Shown one piece after another: positions 46,679 through 57,722 of a stretch of 64,000 bases of DNA. The DNA is taken from NCBI RefSeq assembly GCF_003150675.1, contig NZ_QGGB01000008.1:248001-312000 (forward strand), given 5' to 3'. The first letter of the stretch is position 1. Each line of letters begins with the position of its first letter. The notes below the pieces were generated by a model that worked only from the letters and a program-made list of their open reading frames with translations, was not told the origin of the DNA and searched no databases. Origin of the DNA: Rhodohalobacter mucosus (GTDB taxonomy: Bacteria; Bacteroidota; Rhodothermia; Balneolales; Balneolaceae). Made by a program: the position numbers and the translations under genes.

Positions 46679-49264
46679 ATGAAATCTACCCTACTATCCA
46701 CGATACTCTGGCTTCTTTTCCCAGCATTTATCTATTCTCAGGTACAGCTCGACTACTATTTGCCTGAAGGCGTTGAGTATGATCCAGAAATCCCGACACC
46801 CGAAGAGGTGGTTGGCCATCAGGTGGGAGAGTGGCATATTACACATGATAAACTTGTGTATTACATGCGCGCCCTTGCGGATGCATCAGATCGTGTATCC
46901 ATTCAGGAATATGCCTACACCTATGAAGATCGACCGCTGCTTCTGCTGACCATTACAACACCCGAAAACCATCGGTCTATCGATCGCATAAAGGAGAATC
47001 ACAGGCTGCTCAGGGATCCCGACCAGTCAGCGAATCTTGACCTGGAGAGAATGCCCGTTATCGTCAATATGGGTTTCAGCGTTCACGGAAATGAACCAAG
47101 CGGTGCAAATGCATCCCTGCTTACCGCGTATCATTTTGCAGCGGCCCAGGGCCCCGAAATTGAAGAGATGCTTAGCAATATGGTGATACTTGTCGACCCC
47201 TCACTGAACCCTGACGGACTTCAGCGTTTTTCAACATGGGTGAATATGCACAAGAGCCATACGATAAATCCAGACCCTAATTCAAGGGAGTACAATGAAG
47301 TATGGCCTAACGGGCGCACAAATCACTATTGGTTTGACCTTAACCGTGACTGGATGCCTGTGGTTCATCCGGAAAGCCGCGGGCGCGTTAGCATGTACCA
47401 GGAGTGGAGGCCGCATGTTCTGACCGATCACCACGAAATGGGCACCAATGCTACGTTTTTCTTTCAGCCGGGAATACCGTCGCGTACACACCCCCTTACT
47501 CCGCAGAGAAATCAGAATCTGACGGCAGCTATCGGTGAGTTTCACGCGGAAGCGCTGAATGAAATCCAGTCTCTCTATTACAGCAAGGAGTCTTTTGATG
47601 ATTTTTACTACGGTAAAGGATCCACTTACCCGGATATCTTTGGTACCATCGGTATTCTTTTTGAGCAAGCCAGTTCGCGCGGGCATGCCCAGGAGAGCGT
47701 AAACGGGGTAATAGATTTTCCATTTACCGTTCGCAATCAGTTTGTAACCTCTCTTTCGACCGCTAAAGCGGCTTACGAGCTCAGAATGGCACTTCATGAC
47801 AATATGAGGGAACATTACAGGGAAGTACGTCAGGAAGCAGCACGGAGTGACATCAAAGCGATTGTGGTTGGCGATGCACACGATAATGGAAAAAATTATC
47901 ACCTGGCCGATATGCTGGCACATCACAGCGTAGAGCTGTATGAGCTGGCACAGGATGCAGAGTTTGACGGCAAGGAGTTCAAGCAGGGCATGGCGTGGGT
48001 TATTCCGACGGACCAACCGGAATACAAGTTTATAGAAGCGATGTTTGAACGCAGAACGGAATTTACCGACAGCCTTTTTTATGATGTTTCAACGTGGACC
48101 CTGCCATTTGCCTTCAATATGCCGTTTGCGGAGCTGAATCAGCGCCAGTTCAGCCAGGATCTTCTCGGCAGTCTGGTTGCGGAACCGCAAATGCCGGAAG
48201 GAGCGATTGTTGGGGGACGAAGCAGTTATGCCTATGCTTTTGAGTGGGATGAATATTACGCCCCGCGTGCGCTTTACAGATTGCAGAAAATGGGTGTACG
48301 AACCAAGGTGGCTGCCCGCCCGTTTCAGTCGGTGACAACATCCGGCGTTAAAGAATTTGACTATGGCACCATATTGATCCCGCTCGGCATTCAGGATGTG
48401 GACGAAACTGAAATTTTCAGAACACTTCAAACATCCGCCGGTGAGGATGCTGTAACGTACTACAATCTCCAGACCGGGCTTTCTGCATCCGGTATTGACC
48501 TGGGAAGCCCGAATATGGACAATATCGAGAAACCGTCTGTAGCCATACTGGTGGGAGGCGGCATCAGCAACCTGGAAGTGGGAGAAATCTGGCATCTGTT
48601 TGATCAGCGGTACAAAATGCCACTCACGCTTCTTGAAAAAGATGATGTGGGAGGAGCCGATTTGTCGCGCTACAATACGCTCGTGATGGTAACCGGCGGG
48701 TACGGCGACCTTTCGGATCGTGCCAAGGTTGAGATTAAGGAGTGGGTAAGAAACGGAGGAACGCTGATTGCACAACGCGGAGCAGTGAACTGGGCACGAA
48801 GTGAAGGCCTGGCGGACGTTGAACCGGTCACAAGTGATGACGAAGAGGAACCCTCAAGAGATCAGCTGCCCTATGCAGATTTATCGAACATAAGGGGAGC
48901 CCAGGTAATCGGCGGATCCATTTTTAATGCTCACCTGGATGTAACCAATCCTATGGGATATGGCTATAACACGGCAAACATGCATGTGTTCAGAAGTACA
49001 ACCAGTTTTATCCAAAAAACCACCAACAGCTTTGCCACACCGCTGTATTTAACCAATGATCCCCTTGCGAGCGGATATATTTCGGATGATAATCTGGAGC
49101 GAATCGGTGATACAGCTTCCATCGTGGTAAGCGGATATGGAAGGGGCCGGGTCATCAGCCTGATTGACAATCCCAATTTCCGCGCTTTCTGGTATGGAAC
49201 CAATAAGCTTTTTGCGAACGCGGTTTTCTTTGGAAGAAATATCAGTGGTGCTGCGGCCAATTAA
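46679..49264 (+). CDS. Secreted M14-family zinc carboxypeptidase
   Basis: 861 residues with a signal peptide (cleavage after IYS, residue 20). Zn ligands His136 and Glu139 are in SVHGNEPSGA, the third in LTDHHEMG (His251/252), and the catalytic Glu in GILFEQASSRG. The N-terminal catalytic region is about 360 residues. The C-terminal half includes a glutamine-amidotransferase-like segment (LVMVTGGYGDLSDRAK, EIKEWVRNGGTLIAQRG). Together these match a group of large M14 peptidases of Bacteroidota and relatives. Probably periplasmic or outer-surface peptide degradation. Confidence 0.92.
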   Translation: MKSTLLSTILWLLFPAFIYSQVQLDYYLPEGVEYDPEIPTPEEVVGHQVGEWHITHDKLVYYMRALADASDRVSIQEYAYTYEDRPLLLLTITTPENHRSIDRIKENHRLLRDPDQSANLDLERMPVIVNMGFSVHGNEPSGANASLLTAYHFAAAQGPEIEEMLSNMVILVDPSLNPDGLQRFSTWVNMHKSHTINPDPNSREYNEVWPNGRTNHYWFDLNRDWMPVVHPESRGRVSMYQEWRPHVLTDHHEMGTNATFFFQPGIPSRTHPLTPQRNQNLTAAIGEFHAEALNEIQSLYYSKESFDDFYYGKGSTYPDIFGTIGILFEQASSRGHAQESVNGVIDFPFTVRNQFVTSLSTAKAAYELRMALHDNMREHYREVRQEAARSDIKAIVVGDAHDNGKNYHLADMLAHHSVELYELAQDAEFDGKEFKQGMAWVIPTDQPEYKFIEAMFERRTEFTDSLFYDVSTWTLPFAFNMPFAELNQRQFSQDLLGSLVAEPQMPEGAIVGGRSSYAYAFEWDEYYAPRALYRLQKMGVRTKVAARPFQSVTTSGVKEFDYGTILIPLGIQDVDETEIFRTLQTSAGEDAVTYYNLQTGLSASGIDLGSPNMDNIEKPSVAILVGGGISNLEVGEIWHLFDQRYKMPLTLLEKDDVGGADLSRYNTLVMVTGGYGDLSDRAKVEIKEWVRNGGTLIAQRGAVNWARSEGLADVEPVTSDDEEEPSRDQLPYADLSNIRGAQVIGGSIFNAHLDVTNPMGYGYNTANMHVFRSTTSFIQKTTNSFATPLYLTNDPLASGYISDDNLERIGDTASIVVSGYGRGRVISLIDNPNFRAFWYGTNKLFANAVFFGRNISGAAAN

Positions 49265-49350
49265 TTGACCGAACATACGATATGCGATTTGTGTGAACCG
49301 CTGCGCGGAACATGTATCAATTATATCTTTACAGTAACGGACTGAATTTT

Positions 49351-49388
49351 AAAAACCGGAATCCTTAACCGGGATCTCCGGTTTTTTT
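49351..49388 (+). terminator. Rho-independent terminator of the M14 peptidase gene
   Basis: AAAACCGGA/TCCGGTTTT arms (49352-49360 and 49377-49385) with an inner ATCC/GGAT stem, followed by further T. Confidence 0.88.
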
Positions 49389-49395
49389 GTTTTAA

Positions 49396-49589
49396 CGTCA
49401 GTTCGGGATAAGCAATTGAACCGGAAAAGTCCCCCTTCACCCGCTGGGATCCCCTTGGGGGTGAGCGTTGATTTTACTACGAACAACCCTTCCCGACTAA
49501 GGAGGTAATCCCCTCAAGGGAAGTCCACTATTGCTCTCCGTCAGCCGACGGAAGGACACTCTGCAACAAGCTCTTATGTCGAACTGAGG
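49396..49589. repeat. Intergenic palindromic element, copy B (MITE-like)
   Basis: 194 bp bounded by imperfect inverted ends: CGTCAGTTCGGGATAAG at 49396-49412 and CTTATGTCGAACTGAGG at 49573-49589 (its complement reads CCTCAGTTCGACATAAG). The interior is C-rich (TCCCCCTTCACCCGCTGGGA) like copy A at 40939. It has no ORF. It fits a small non-autonomous element or an extragenic palindrome. Confidence 0.65.
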
Positions 49590-49596
49590 TTATTTT

Positions 49597-49944
49597 ATGG
49601 ACCCATTAAAGCTGACATTCTCAATCCTTTTTATTGCAGCCGGATTGTTTCACTTTCTGCGTCCGCAGCTTTTCGTAAAAATAATGCCCCCATGGGTTCC
49701 TTGGCACCGGTTTATGGTATTTTTCAGCGGGTTTCTGGAAATCCTTTTCGGGGTGATGCTGCTTGTACCTTCTACATCGGCAATCGGTGCATGGGGGTTG
49801 ATTGCAGTGCTGATCGGAGTATTTCCGGCCAATATCCATATGGCGGTCAACTCAGATCAGTTTCCGGAGATACCGGCCTGGCTCCTGTGGCTTCGACTGC
49901 CAATGCAGCTGGTATTGATCGGCTGGGCATGGATTTATGTATAA
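49597..49944 (+). CDS. DoxX-like membrane protein
   Basis: 115 residues with four predicted transmembrane helices and the pattern of DoxX-like proteins (FIAAGLFHFLRPQLFVKIMPPWVP at the start, shown in part; GFLEILFGVMLLVPS; FPANIHMAV). The function in this family is poorly defined; some members work with sulfur or quinone enzymes. It starts 8 bp after the repeat element and is convergent with the ATPase operon. Confidence 0.8.
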   Translation: MDPLKLTFSILFIAAGLFHFLRPQLFVKIMPPWVPWHRFMVFFSGFLEILFGVMLLVPSTSAIGAWGLIAVLIGVFPANIHMAVNSDQFPEIPAWLLWLRLPMQLVLIGWAWIYV

Positions 49945-50009
49945 AAAGCAGCAAAGAACAGACTCTAAAAGTCTCAGGAAGAACGACATTGCACGGGCCG
50001 CCCGGGTTT

Positions 50010-50900
50010 TCAGGAGCCTTCGCGGGATACAACCGCTTCAAATCCTGCCATTATATCAAGCAGCTCACCTGTGATCGATCTCTGTCTCTGCTGCGTGTAC
50101 TCTTTGTTCAGATCGTGCAGCCGCTCATCTATTTTGACCTCGGCGCGCTGCATAGCAGAGAGGCGGCTGCTGTACTCTGCGGTGAGCGACTGTGCAACGG
50201 CCCTGTACAATGATTCGAAGAAATACTGGCGGAGAAGCGACATAAATAGCTTTCTGGAGTCGATGGTAAAAGCGGGAATGTTGTTCGTTGGCCACTCTTT
50301 ATTGACCAGCCGGTTAAGCCAGGCCCTGTTCAGCGGAAGGAGATTCTGTGTAACCGGCTCATATCCTTTTCTGGAAAGAGGTTCGTGGTAAAACATTTTT
50401 ACCGTTTTCACATTTTGGCTTGATTGCCACTCCTCAATGGCCGACAGAAGCTCCAGAACCATAGCGTTTATTCCGCTGACGGAGCCCGGCATCTGAAATA
50501 TCTGATCAGGCCGCAGGTTTCTTTGTTCCATATACGCCGCAAGGCGCTCACCAAGAACGAGAATATGAGAGCTTTCAAGGATCTCTTTTTCGGTTTTCTC
50601 AACTGTATAGGCCAGAATGGACTCGTCGAAAGGGCCGCAGAGGGCCTGGCCCGACCCCATGATAATCAGTCCGGTGGAAGCGTGACGATCGGTCGTTATA
50701 AATGGCTGCACCTCGCTGAAAGACTGCTTTAGCACCGCCTGCAGGGCCAGTTCAAGGGTGTTGTGGTAATTGTTAATGGAATCGACCGAACGCTCGAACT
50801 GTGTGATTTCAACTGCAGCCATCACCTTCATGGTCCTCACAATCGACTGAATATCTTCCGCATTTTTAATCTTGCGCTGAAGCTGTTCCAGTTTCTGCAT
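50010..50900 (-). CDS. atpG: N-ATPase gamma subunit
   Basis: Central rotor-shaft subunit of the F1 part; 296 residues. N-terminal coiled-coil helix [19 protein letters not shown], with [11 protein letters not shown], and the C-terminal helix [19 protein letters not shown]-type pattern. It is divergent from housekeeping AtpG, as expected for N-ATPases. It is the last gene of the operon, and its start overlaps the end of atpA by 35 bp. Confidence 0.9.
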   Translation of the reverse strand: MQKLEQLQRKIKNAEDIQSIVRTMKVMAAVEITQFERSVDSINNYHNTLELALQAVLKQSFSEVQPFITTDRHASTGLIIMGSGQALCGPFDESILAYTVEKTEKEILESSHILVLGERLAAYMEQRNLRPDQIFQMPGSVSGINAMVLELLSAIEEWQSSQNVKTVKMFYHEPLSRKGYEPVTQNLLPLNRAWLNRLVNKEWPTNNIPAFTIDSRKLFMSLLRQYFFESLYRAVAQSLTAEYSSRLSAMQRAEVKIDERLHDLNKEYTQQRQRSITGELLDIMAGFEAVVSREGS

Positions 50901-52461
50901 CCGGCTCCTCCGTCTCTTTTTCTCCTTCTCCTTCCTCTTTTTCTTCTTTGAATGTTTGAATGGCGTTTTGTGCTATACCCAACAGCCGCTCACGCTCTTT
51001 GTCCTTTAATTCTTTATCCCAGTTGATCGATATATCCGATTTTTCCATCTCACTCTGCACAGCCTGGCGGATCCTGTTTTTGGCCTCTTCAATCTCATCC
51101 AGGTGAAGGTTGTCGAAAAGGCCCTGTGTGACGGCCAGAAGCAGTACCACCTGCTCATCTACCCGCAGGGGATCGAATTGGGGCTGCTTCAGCGTTTCCC
51201 TTATCCGCTTTCCACGTTCTATCAACTGCCGGGTACTTTCATCGAGCCGTGAACTAAATCGCGAAAACGCCTCCATCTCTTCAAATTGTGAATAGGCGAG
51301 CCGAAGCTTTTTGGAAACCGATCGATAGGCCGGAAGCTGTGCCGATCCTCCCACCCGGGATACGGAGTTCCCTGCATCGATTGCGGGCAGAACATCTTTT
51401 CTGAAAAGCTCAGGAGAAAGATAAATCTGTCCGTCCGTAATGGATATCAGATTTGTGGGAATAAATGCAGAGATATTCTGGGCCTGGGTTTCAATGATTG
51501 GCAGCGCTGTAAGGGACCCTCCGCCATGCTCGGGCTTCAGCTTTGTAGACCGCTCCAGAAGCCTGGAGTGGATGTAAAAAATATCACCGGGGTAGGCCTC
51601 TCGTCCCGGCGGACGCCGCAGCAGCAGGGCCAGTTCACGATAAGCGCGTGCATGCCAGGTAAGGTCGTCATATACGATAAGCACATCGCGGCCCCGCTCC
51701 ATAAAATATTCTGCAATGCTGGTGGCCGCATAAGGAGCGATATATTGCAAGCCCACAGGGTCTTCACTTGTTGCCGAAAGAACGATGGTATAATCCATTG
51801 CATTCCGTTTTCGAAGATCGGCAATGACACGGGCAACGGCCGCTTTCTGTTTTCCGATTCCGCAGTAAATACAGATCACGTCCTTATCGTATTGGTTGAT
51901 AATGGTGTCTACGGCAATGGCTGTTTTTCCTGTCTGCCTGTCACCCAGAATGAGCTCTCTCTGCCCACGTCCGATCGGAAAAAGTGCGTCGATGGTAATA
52001 ACGCCCGTTTGAAGAGGCGTTTGAACCGGTGCACGGTGCATAATCGGCGGTGCGGGTCGCTCAATTGCCAGATGTTTATTGGAATAGAGCTTCTTTCCGC
52101 CATCCAAAGGCCGCCCAATTGGATCTATGACTCTGCCCAAAATGGATTCGCTTACGGGAATGCTTACAATACTACCGGTTCTGTACACTTCGTCGCCGGC
52201 ATCAATTTTTTTTTCTTCGTCGAGAAGAATAATACCGCACTCATTTTGATCCAGGTTATAAACAAATCCGGGCATGCCGTTCGAGAAACGGACCAGTTCG
52301 TCAATGCCTGCATTGGGTAAACCCCGTACCTTTACAAATCCCTCGCCAACGGATATAACGGTACCAAATTCCCGGAGCTGCAGTTCTTCCTTCTGCCTGA
52401 GTGAACGGCTCAGGCGCTTAATGGTTTTTTCTGCTACAGATGTGACGGAGGGAGTTTTCAT
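50866..52461 (-). CDS. atpA: N-ATPase alpha subunit
   Basis: Non-catalytic nucleotide-binding subunit. P-loop [23 protein letters not shown] before it, and SISDG-type [15 protein letters not shown] and [12 protein letters not shown] after. At 531 residues, with an acidic Glu-rich tail ([19 protein letters not shown]) that extends beyond the usual end and overlaps atpG. It follows atpF by 5 bp. Confidence 0.94.
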   Translation of the reverse strand: MKTPSVTSVAEKTIKRLSRSLRQKEELQLREFGTVISVGEGFVKVRGLPNAGIDELVRFSNGMPGFVYNLDQNECGIILLDEEKKIDAGDEVYRTGSIVSIPVSESILGRVIDPIGRPLDGGKKLYSNKHLAIERPAPPIMHRAPVQTPLQTGVITIDALFPIGRGQRELILGDRQTGKTAIAVDTIINQYDKDVICIYCGIGKQKAAVARVIADLRKRNAMDYTIVLSATSEDPVGLQYIAPYAATSIAEYFMERGRDVLIVYDDLTWHARAYRELALLLRRPPGREAYPGDIFYIHSRLLERSTKLKPEHGGGSLTALPIIETQAQNISAFIPTNLISITDGQIYLSPELFRKDVLPAIDAGNSVSRVGGSAQLPAYRSVSKKLRLAYSQFEEMEAFSRFSSRLDESTRQLIERGKRIRETLKQPQFDPLRVDEQVVLLLAVTQGLFDNLHLDEIEEAKNRIRQAVQSEMEKSDISINWDKELKDKERERLLGIAQNAIQTFKEEKEEGEGEKETEEPDAETGTASAQD

Positions 52462-52466
52462 AAAGC

Positions 52467-53285
52467 TCAGGAGTCCTCTTTCTCTGCTTCTTTCTCATTC
52501 TTTTCCTCTTCCGTGTCATCCTCAACGGATTTTTCTTCTTTGATCAGATATGTTTCAAGGTCAGCCAGCATTTCATCCAGATAGGACTTCATGCTCCAGC
52601 CGAGTTTCCAGCCATTGGTGCGGAGTTCCAGGCCAAAACCAAGAGAATCATCCGTCTCATACCGGCATTCTGTTTTAGCAGATACCAGTTCTGTTACTGC
52701 ATGAGATACTTTCTCTTTGTCCTTTTCACTCAGTTCAGTGGCCGTAAGAATGGTGACAGGGTCGTTTTTTGCGGCATCGCTAAGTGTTTGCCTGTCATCA
52801 GGGCTCATATTTTCAAGTTTCTTCAGAAAGGTTTCCAGCGCCTGTTCATCCAGGCTGCTGCCGGACAAATTGCAAATGACCTCTTCCACAATGTCAATTA
52901 TTTGGTGAAAAGCCTGTTTCTCAAGCTCATCCAGAAACGACTCTTTTTCAAGCCTGATGCTTTCATTCCAACGTTCAGATAGTTTTTCAACTTCGGCCCG
53001 TGCATTTTCGATCAGCTCTTTTTTGCGTAACTCCGCTTTCTGCTTGGCTTCTTCCATAAGTTCATTCTTTTCATCTTCGAAATTGTCAATCCGCGACTGA
53101 TACTCATTCGCTCTCTTTTCTGCTTCCTCAAGCCTGGTTTTTGCCTCTTCAAGTCTCGATGAGATCTTGTTCTCCCGTTTCTCCATGACCTTCATCACGG
53201 GGCCAAAGAGAAACTTTTTCAGAAGCCAGATGAGGATCAGAAAATTGATGATTTGTGCGACAAATGTGAACCAGTCGATCTGCAT
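52467..53285 (-). CDS. atpF: N-ATPase b subunit with C-terminal delta-like domain
   Basis: 272 residues. The first 30 residues are the membrane anchor ([19 protein letters not shown]), then a long charged coiled coil (about 31-130, e.g. [20 protein letters not shown]), and residues about 135-245 resemble the delta subunit ([36 protein letters not shown]). The protein thus combines stator stalk and delta function, which explains the lack of a separate atpH. The tail is highly acidic. Confidence 0.9.
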   Translation of the reverse strand: MQIDWFTFVAQIINFLILIWLLKKFLFGPVMKVMEKRENKISSRLEEAKTRLEEAEKRANEYQSRIDNFEDEKNELMEEAKQKAELRKKELIENARAEVEKLSERWNESIRLEKESFLDELEKQAFHQIIDIVEEVICNLSGSSLDEQALETFLKKLENMSPDDRQTLSDAAKNDPVTILTATELSEKDKEKVSHAVTELVSAKTECRYETDDSLGFGLELRTNGWKLGWSMKSYLDEMLADLETYLIKEEKSVEDDTEEEKNEKEAEKEDS

Positions 53286-53286
53286 A

Positions 53287-53556
53287 TTAACCTCCGGCTA
53301 CGAAATCCCAGAAAGGATTGGCAAAGATGATGATCAGGGCAACAACAAAACAGTAGATGGCGGTTGATTCAATCATTGCAAGTCCTACGAAGAGAGTTCG
53401 TGTGATAGTAGGGGATTCGTCAGGCTGCTGAGCGATGGCAGTGAGTGCCTGGGCCAAAGCTCGTCCTTCGCCCAGCGCAGGGGCAATGGACCCAACAGCT
53501 ATGGTGATGCCCGCTGTGATAATGGATACCATTCCAATGATGCTTATGCTGTCCAT
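53287..53556 (-). CDS. atpE: N-ATPase c subunit (rotor ring)
   Basis: 89 residues in two membrane helices. The helix-1 carboxylate is Glu30 (APALGEGRA), and the helix-2 site is Glu63-Ser64-Thr65 with Tyr68 (MIESTAIY). Relative to Ilyobacter c (Gln32, Glu65, Ser66, Thr67, Tyr70; from memory) the spacing is identical, with Gln replaced by Glu. The start at 53556 is chosen because upstream in-frame starts give a non-family leader that overlaps atpB. Na+ or H+ specificity cannot be settled from sequence. Confidence 0.95.
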   Translation of the reverse strand: MDSISIIGMVSIITAGITIAVGSIAPALGEGRALAQALTAIAQQPDESPTITRTLFVGLAMIESTAIYCFVVALIIIFANPFWDFVAGG

Positions 53557-53560
53557 AATA

Positions 53561-54274
53561 TTAAGTCGTTTCGGTGTTAGGGTTTGATGGTTCAGAAGAA
53601 ATGTTTCGATCCTGAATGCTGGTTGCAGACGCAATGTAAACAAGTGCCAGAATTGCAAAAACATAGGCCTGTATCACCCCGATCAGGATACCAAAAAGCT
53701 GCATCACGACCGGGAAAATAAGAGGGGTGAGGCTCAGTAAAATGGCTACAATGAGGCTGCCGCTCATGATATTTCCGAACAAACGTATGGCAAGTGCCAG
53801 GGTTCTTGACAATTCGCCGATTATATTGAACGGCAGCATAAGGGGTGTTGGCTGAATGTATCGCCTGAAATACGGTATAAACCCTTTTCTGGCGATACCA
53901 AATACAGGTACCGCCACAAAAACGCAGAAAGCCAGGGCAGCGGTTGTCGATAGCGAAGCTGTGGGCGGGTGTACACCCGGAACGACATTTATTACGTTGG
54001 ATACGACAATAAACAGAAAGAGGGTACCGATGAACGGAAGGTACGTCTCGGCCTTTTGCCGGGTGGACTCTTCAATCTGATCAACAATCACCGTTACAAC
54101 AGATTCAAGAAGAGCCTGCTTCCTTGAAATATCGGGTCCCGATGTAAGGTTGCGGCTCATCAGCCAGGAAGCAGCCGGAAGCAACAGCACCACCACCCAG
54201 GAGAAGAGTAGTGTGGCATTGATCTTGAAAAAATCATATTGCCAATAAATCAGTTGATCTATATTAAATTCCAT
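53561..54274 (-). CDS. atpB: N-ATPase a subunit
   Basis: 237 residues, five to six membrane helices forming the ion half-channels beside the c-ring. The essential Arg lies in the helix LALAIRLFGNIMSG. Further family motifs are PFIGTLFLFIVVSNVINVVPG and FGILIGVIQAYVFAILALVYI (each shown in part). It begins 11 bp inside the end of atpR and ends 4 bp before atpE. Confidence 0.95.
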   Translation of the reverse strand: MEFNIDQLIYWQYDFFKINATLLFSWVVVLLLPAASWLMSRNLTSGPDISRKQALLESVVTVIVDQIEESTRQKAETYLPFIGTLFLFIVVSNVINVVPGVHPPTASLSTTAALAFCVFVAVPVFGIARKGFIPYFRRYIQPTPLMLPFNIIGELSRTLALAIRLFGNIMSGSLIVAILLSLTPLIFPVVMQLFGILIGVIQAYVFAILALVYIASATSIQDRNISSEPSNPNTETT

Positions 54275-54572
54275 GGCTTTTCACAGTGGTTTGATTTTCC
54301 GGGCTGGCCGTCAGGCGAACGACGACCTGCCGGGTAATCATAAATGCGATAAATGCAGCAACCAATGCCGACCAATGCTGCAAGATCAGAAAATAGAAGG
54401 CAGCCAATACGATAGCGTTTCGGACAATAAAGCTGCCGGCAACGAGAATCCATTGCCTGCGCCAATTCTCCATATGCTTGAGTGTATACCAAAGTCCGCC
54501 AAAAAAGATAAGGCTGAGAATAATTCCGGATAAAATGCCGATTAAGATCATAAGCCAGGTCATATCATCCAT
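54264..54572 (-). CDS. atpR: N-ATPase accessory subunit AtpR
   Basis: 102 residues, three membrane segments (about 6-30, 44-62, 66-84). It matches the N-ATPase-specific AtpR in size, topology and position (between atpQ and atpB), with conserved Arg-Asn in FIVRNAIVLAAFY. The role is thought to be assembly or c-ring related. It overlaps atpQ by 8 bp. Confidence 0.9.
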   Translation of the reverse strand: MDDMTWLMILIGILSGIILSLIFFGGLWYTLKHMENWRRQWILVAGSFIVRNAIVLAAFYFLILQHWSALVAAFIAFMITRQVVVRLTASPENQTTVKSHGI

Positions 54573-54861
54573 CCTCCGATTCTCTTTTCACCCAAAACCA
54601 GGCATTCATGCAGCCGATAATTATGCCGATGACCAACATCATAAGGGTCCATGAGTAAGGGCTTTGATAGTTATTGTCCATCCAGATGCCGGCAACCAAA
54701 AAAAGGAGTGTAGGTATAGCCACAGACCAGCCGACCAATCCGAACATGCCAAGTCCGTACCAAAGACCTTTCTCGTCTTCATCCCGGGCCCGTAATTTCC
54801 GGGATGATTTCTTCCCTATTTTTTCTGCAAATTTATCCTTTCGGTTGTTTTCATCTTCCAT
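54565..54861 (-). CDS. atpQ: N-ATPase accessory subunit AtpQ (AtpI/AtpZ-like)
   Basis: 98 residues with a charged cytosolic N-terminus (residues 1-32) and two membrane helices (about 34-60 and 70-90; FGLVGWSVAIPTLLFLVAGIW, shown in part). It matches the AtpI-like Mg/Ca-binding small subunit, found as atpQ in N-ATPase operons. It lies between atpC and atpR. Confidence 0.9.
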   Translation of the reverse strand: MEDENNRKDKFAEKIGKKSSRKLRARDEDEKGLWYGLGMFGLVGWSVAIPTLLFLVAGIWMDNNYQSPYSWTLMMLVIGIIIGCMNAWFWVKRESEDG

Positions 54862-54870
54862 GATTCAGAT

Positions 54871-56705
<1,835 letters not shown>

Positions 56706-56927
56706 TCACATGTTCCCTTTCATCAATATAAATATTTGCAGACAGAGTTGAAGATCTCATGTCAGCTTCCCGGAACAGGCAGAATCATCCCGGCTTGATT
56801 ATGTTGCGTCTGCCTGAGTAATCACTGAACGGTTTAATTTCCGATAAGGGAATCGGGTGCACCAGGAAAAATCCATTCCGATGAAGAGGCGTGGCCGTGG
56901 CAAAGAGGGAAGCAACGGGTACGCGGT

Positions 56928-57722
56928 CTACTTATAGGGGATCTCATCCAGAATATGCTGTATGGCCTTCAGGCGGGCGGTTGTTTTCCGGTTGGCATCA
57001 ATGATAATCCAGGGCGACAGTTCGGTATCGGTTATCTCGAACATCTTCTCTTTGTATTTGGTATAGGAATCCCAAAGCTCCTGTGCCCGTTCGTCAACTG
57101 GCGTCATCTTCCAGCGTTTTAGCGGGCTGTTCTTTATGTCGCGAAACCTTCTTGCCTGTTCTTTTTTGGAAATCGAAAAATAGAACTTGATCAGATAGGT
57201 ATTCGACTGGATCAGCATTTTTTCGAAATCATTGACCTGCGACATAAAGACCTCATACTCCTGCTCCGTGCAAAACCCGTTTACAGGTTCGACAACTGCG
57301 CGGTTGTACCAGCTGCGGTCAAAAAATACCATTTCTCCCGGGTTGGGAAGCTGGCCGATATATCTCTGAAAAAACCACTGCTTTTGTTCGTCATCTGAGG
57401 GTTTATTAAGGGCAACGATGCGGAAAAACCTCGGGTTGATACGCTCGGTAAGCCGCCGTATGGCTCCCCCTTTTCCTGCTGCATCGCGTCCCTCGAATAT
57501 GACCACCAGTTTTTTGTCGTTTTCAATCACCCAATTTTGCAGCTTGATAAGCTCTTCCTGCTTTTTGGCAAGCCGTTCAGCATATCGAACCTCCCGCAGG
57601 GCCTTTTTGATGTTTACATTTTTCCTTTTCAGAAGGGCATAGAGGCCATTTTTGGAATTCAGCAGTTCCAGTTCCTTTTCCGACAATTTTAACTCTTTCA
57701 TAGTTTTGTTTATTTCAGACAT
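56928..57722 (-). CDS. Polyphosphate kinase 2 family protein (copy 1)
   Basis: 264 residues. The P-loop is VIFEGRDAAGKGG, with an Arg-rich RRLTERINPRF helix, QLPNPGEMVFFDRSWYNRAVVEP (lid/Walker-B-like region, shown in part) and PLKRWKMTPVD. It transfers phosphate between polyphosphate and nucleotides. The ATG at 57722 is preferred over the TTG one codon upstream. It overlaps the upstream paralogue by 8 bp. Direction (ADP/GDP phosphorylation or polyP synthesis) cannot be read from sequence. Confidence 0.94.
   Translation of the reverse strand: MSEINKTMKELKLSEKELELLNSKNGLYALLKRKNVNIKKALREVRYAERLAKKQEELIKLQNWVIENDKKLVVIFEGRDAAGKGGAIRRLTERINPRFFRIVALNKPSDDEQKQWFFQRYIGQLPNPGEMVFFDRSWYNRAVVEPVNGFCTEQEYEVFMSQVNDFEKMLIQSNTYLIKFYFSISKKEQARRFRDIKNSPLKRWKMTPVDERAQELWDSYTKYKEKMFEITDTELSPWIIIDANRKTTARLKAIQHILDEIPYK

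Noticed and set aside
53557-53664. Extended N-terminus for the ATPase c subunit
   Set aside because: The added 36 residues overlap atpB, are unlike any c subunit and would disrupt the short first helix.
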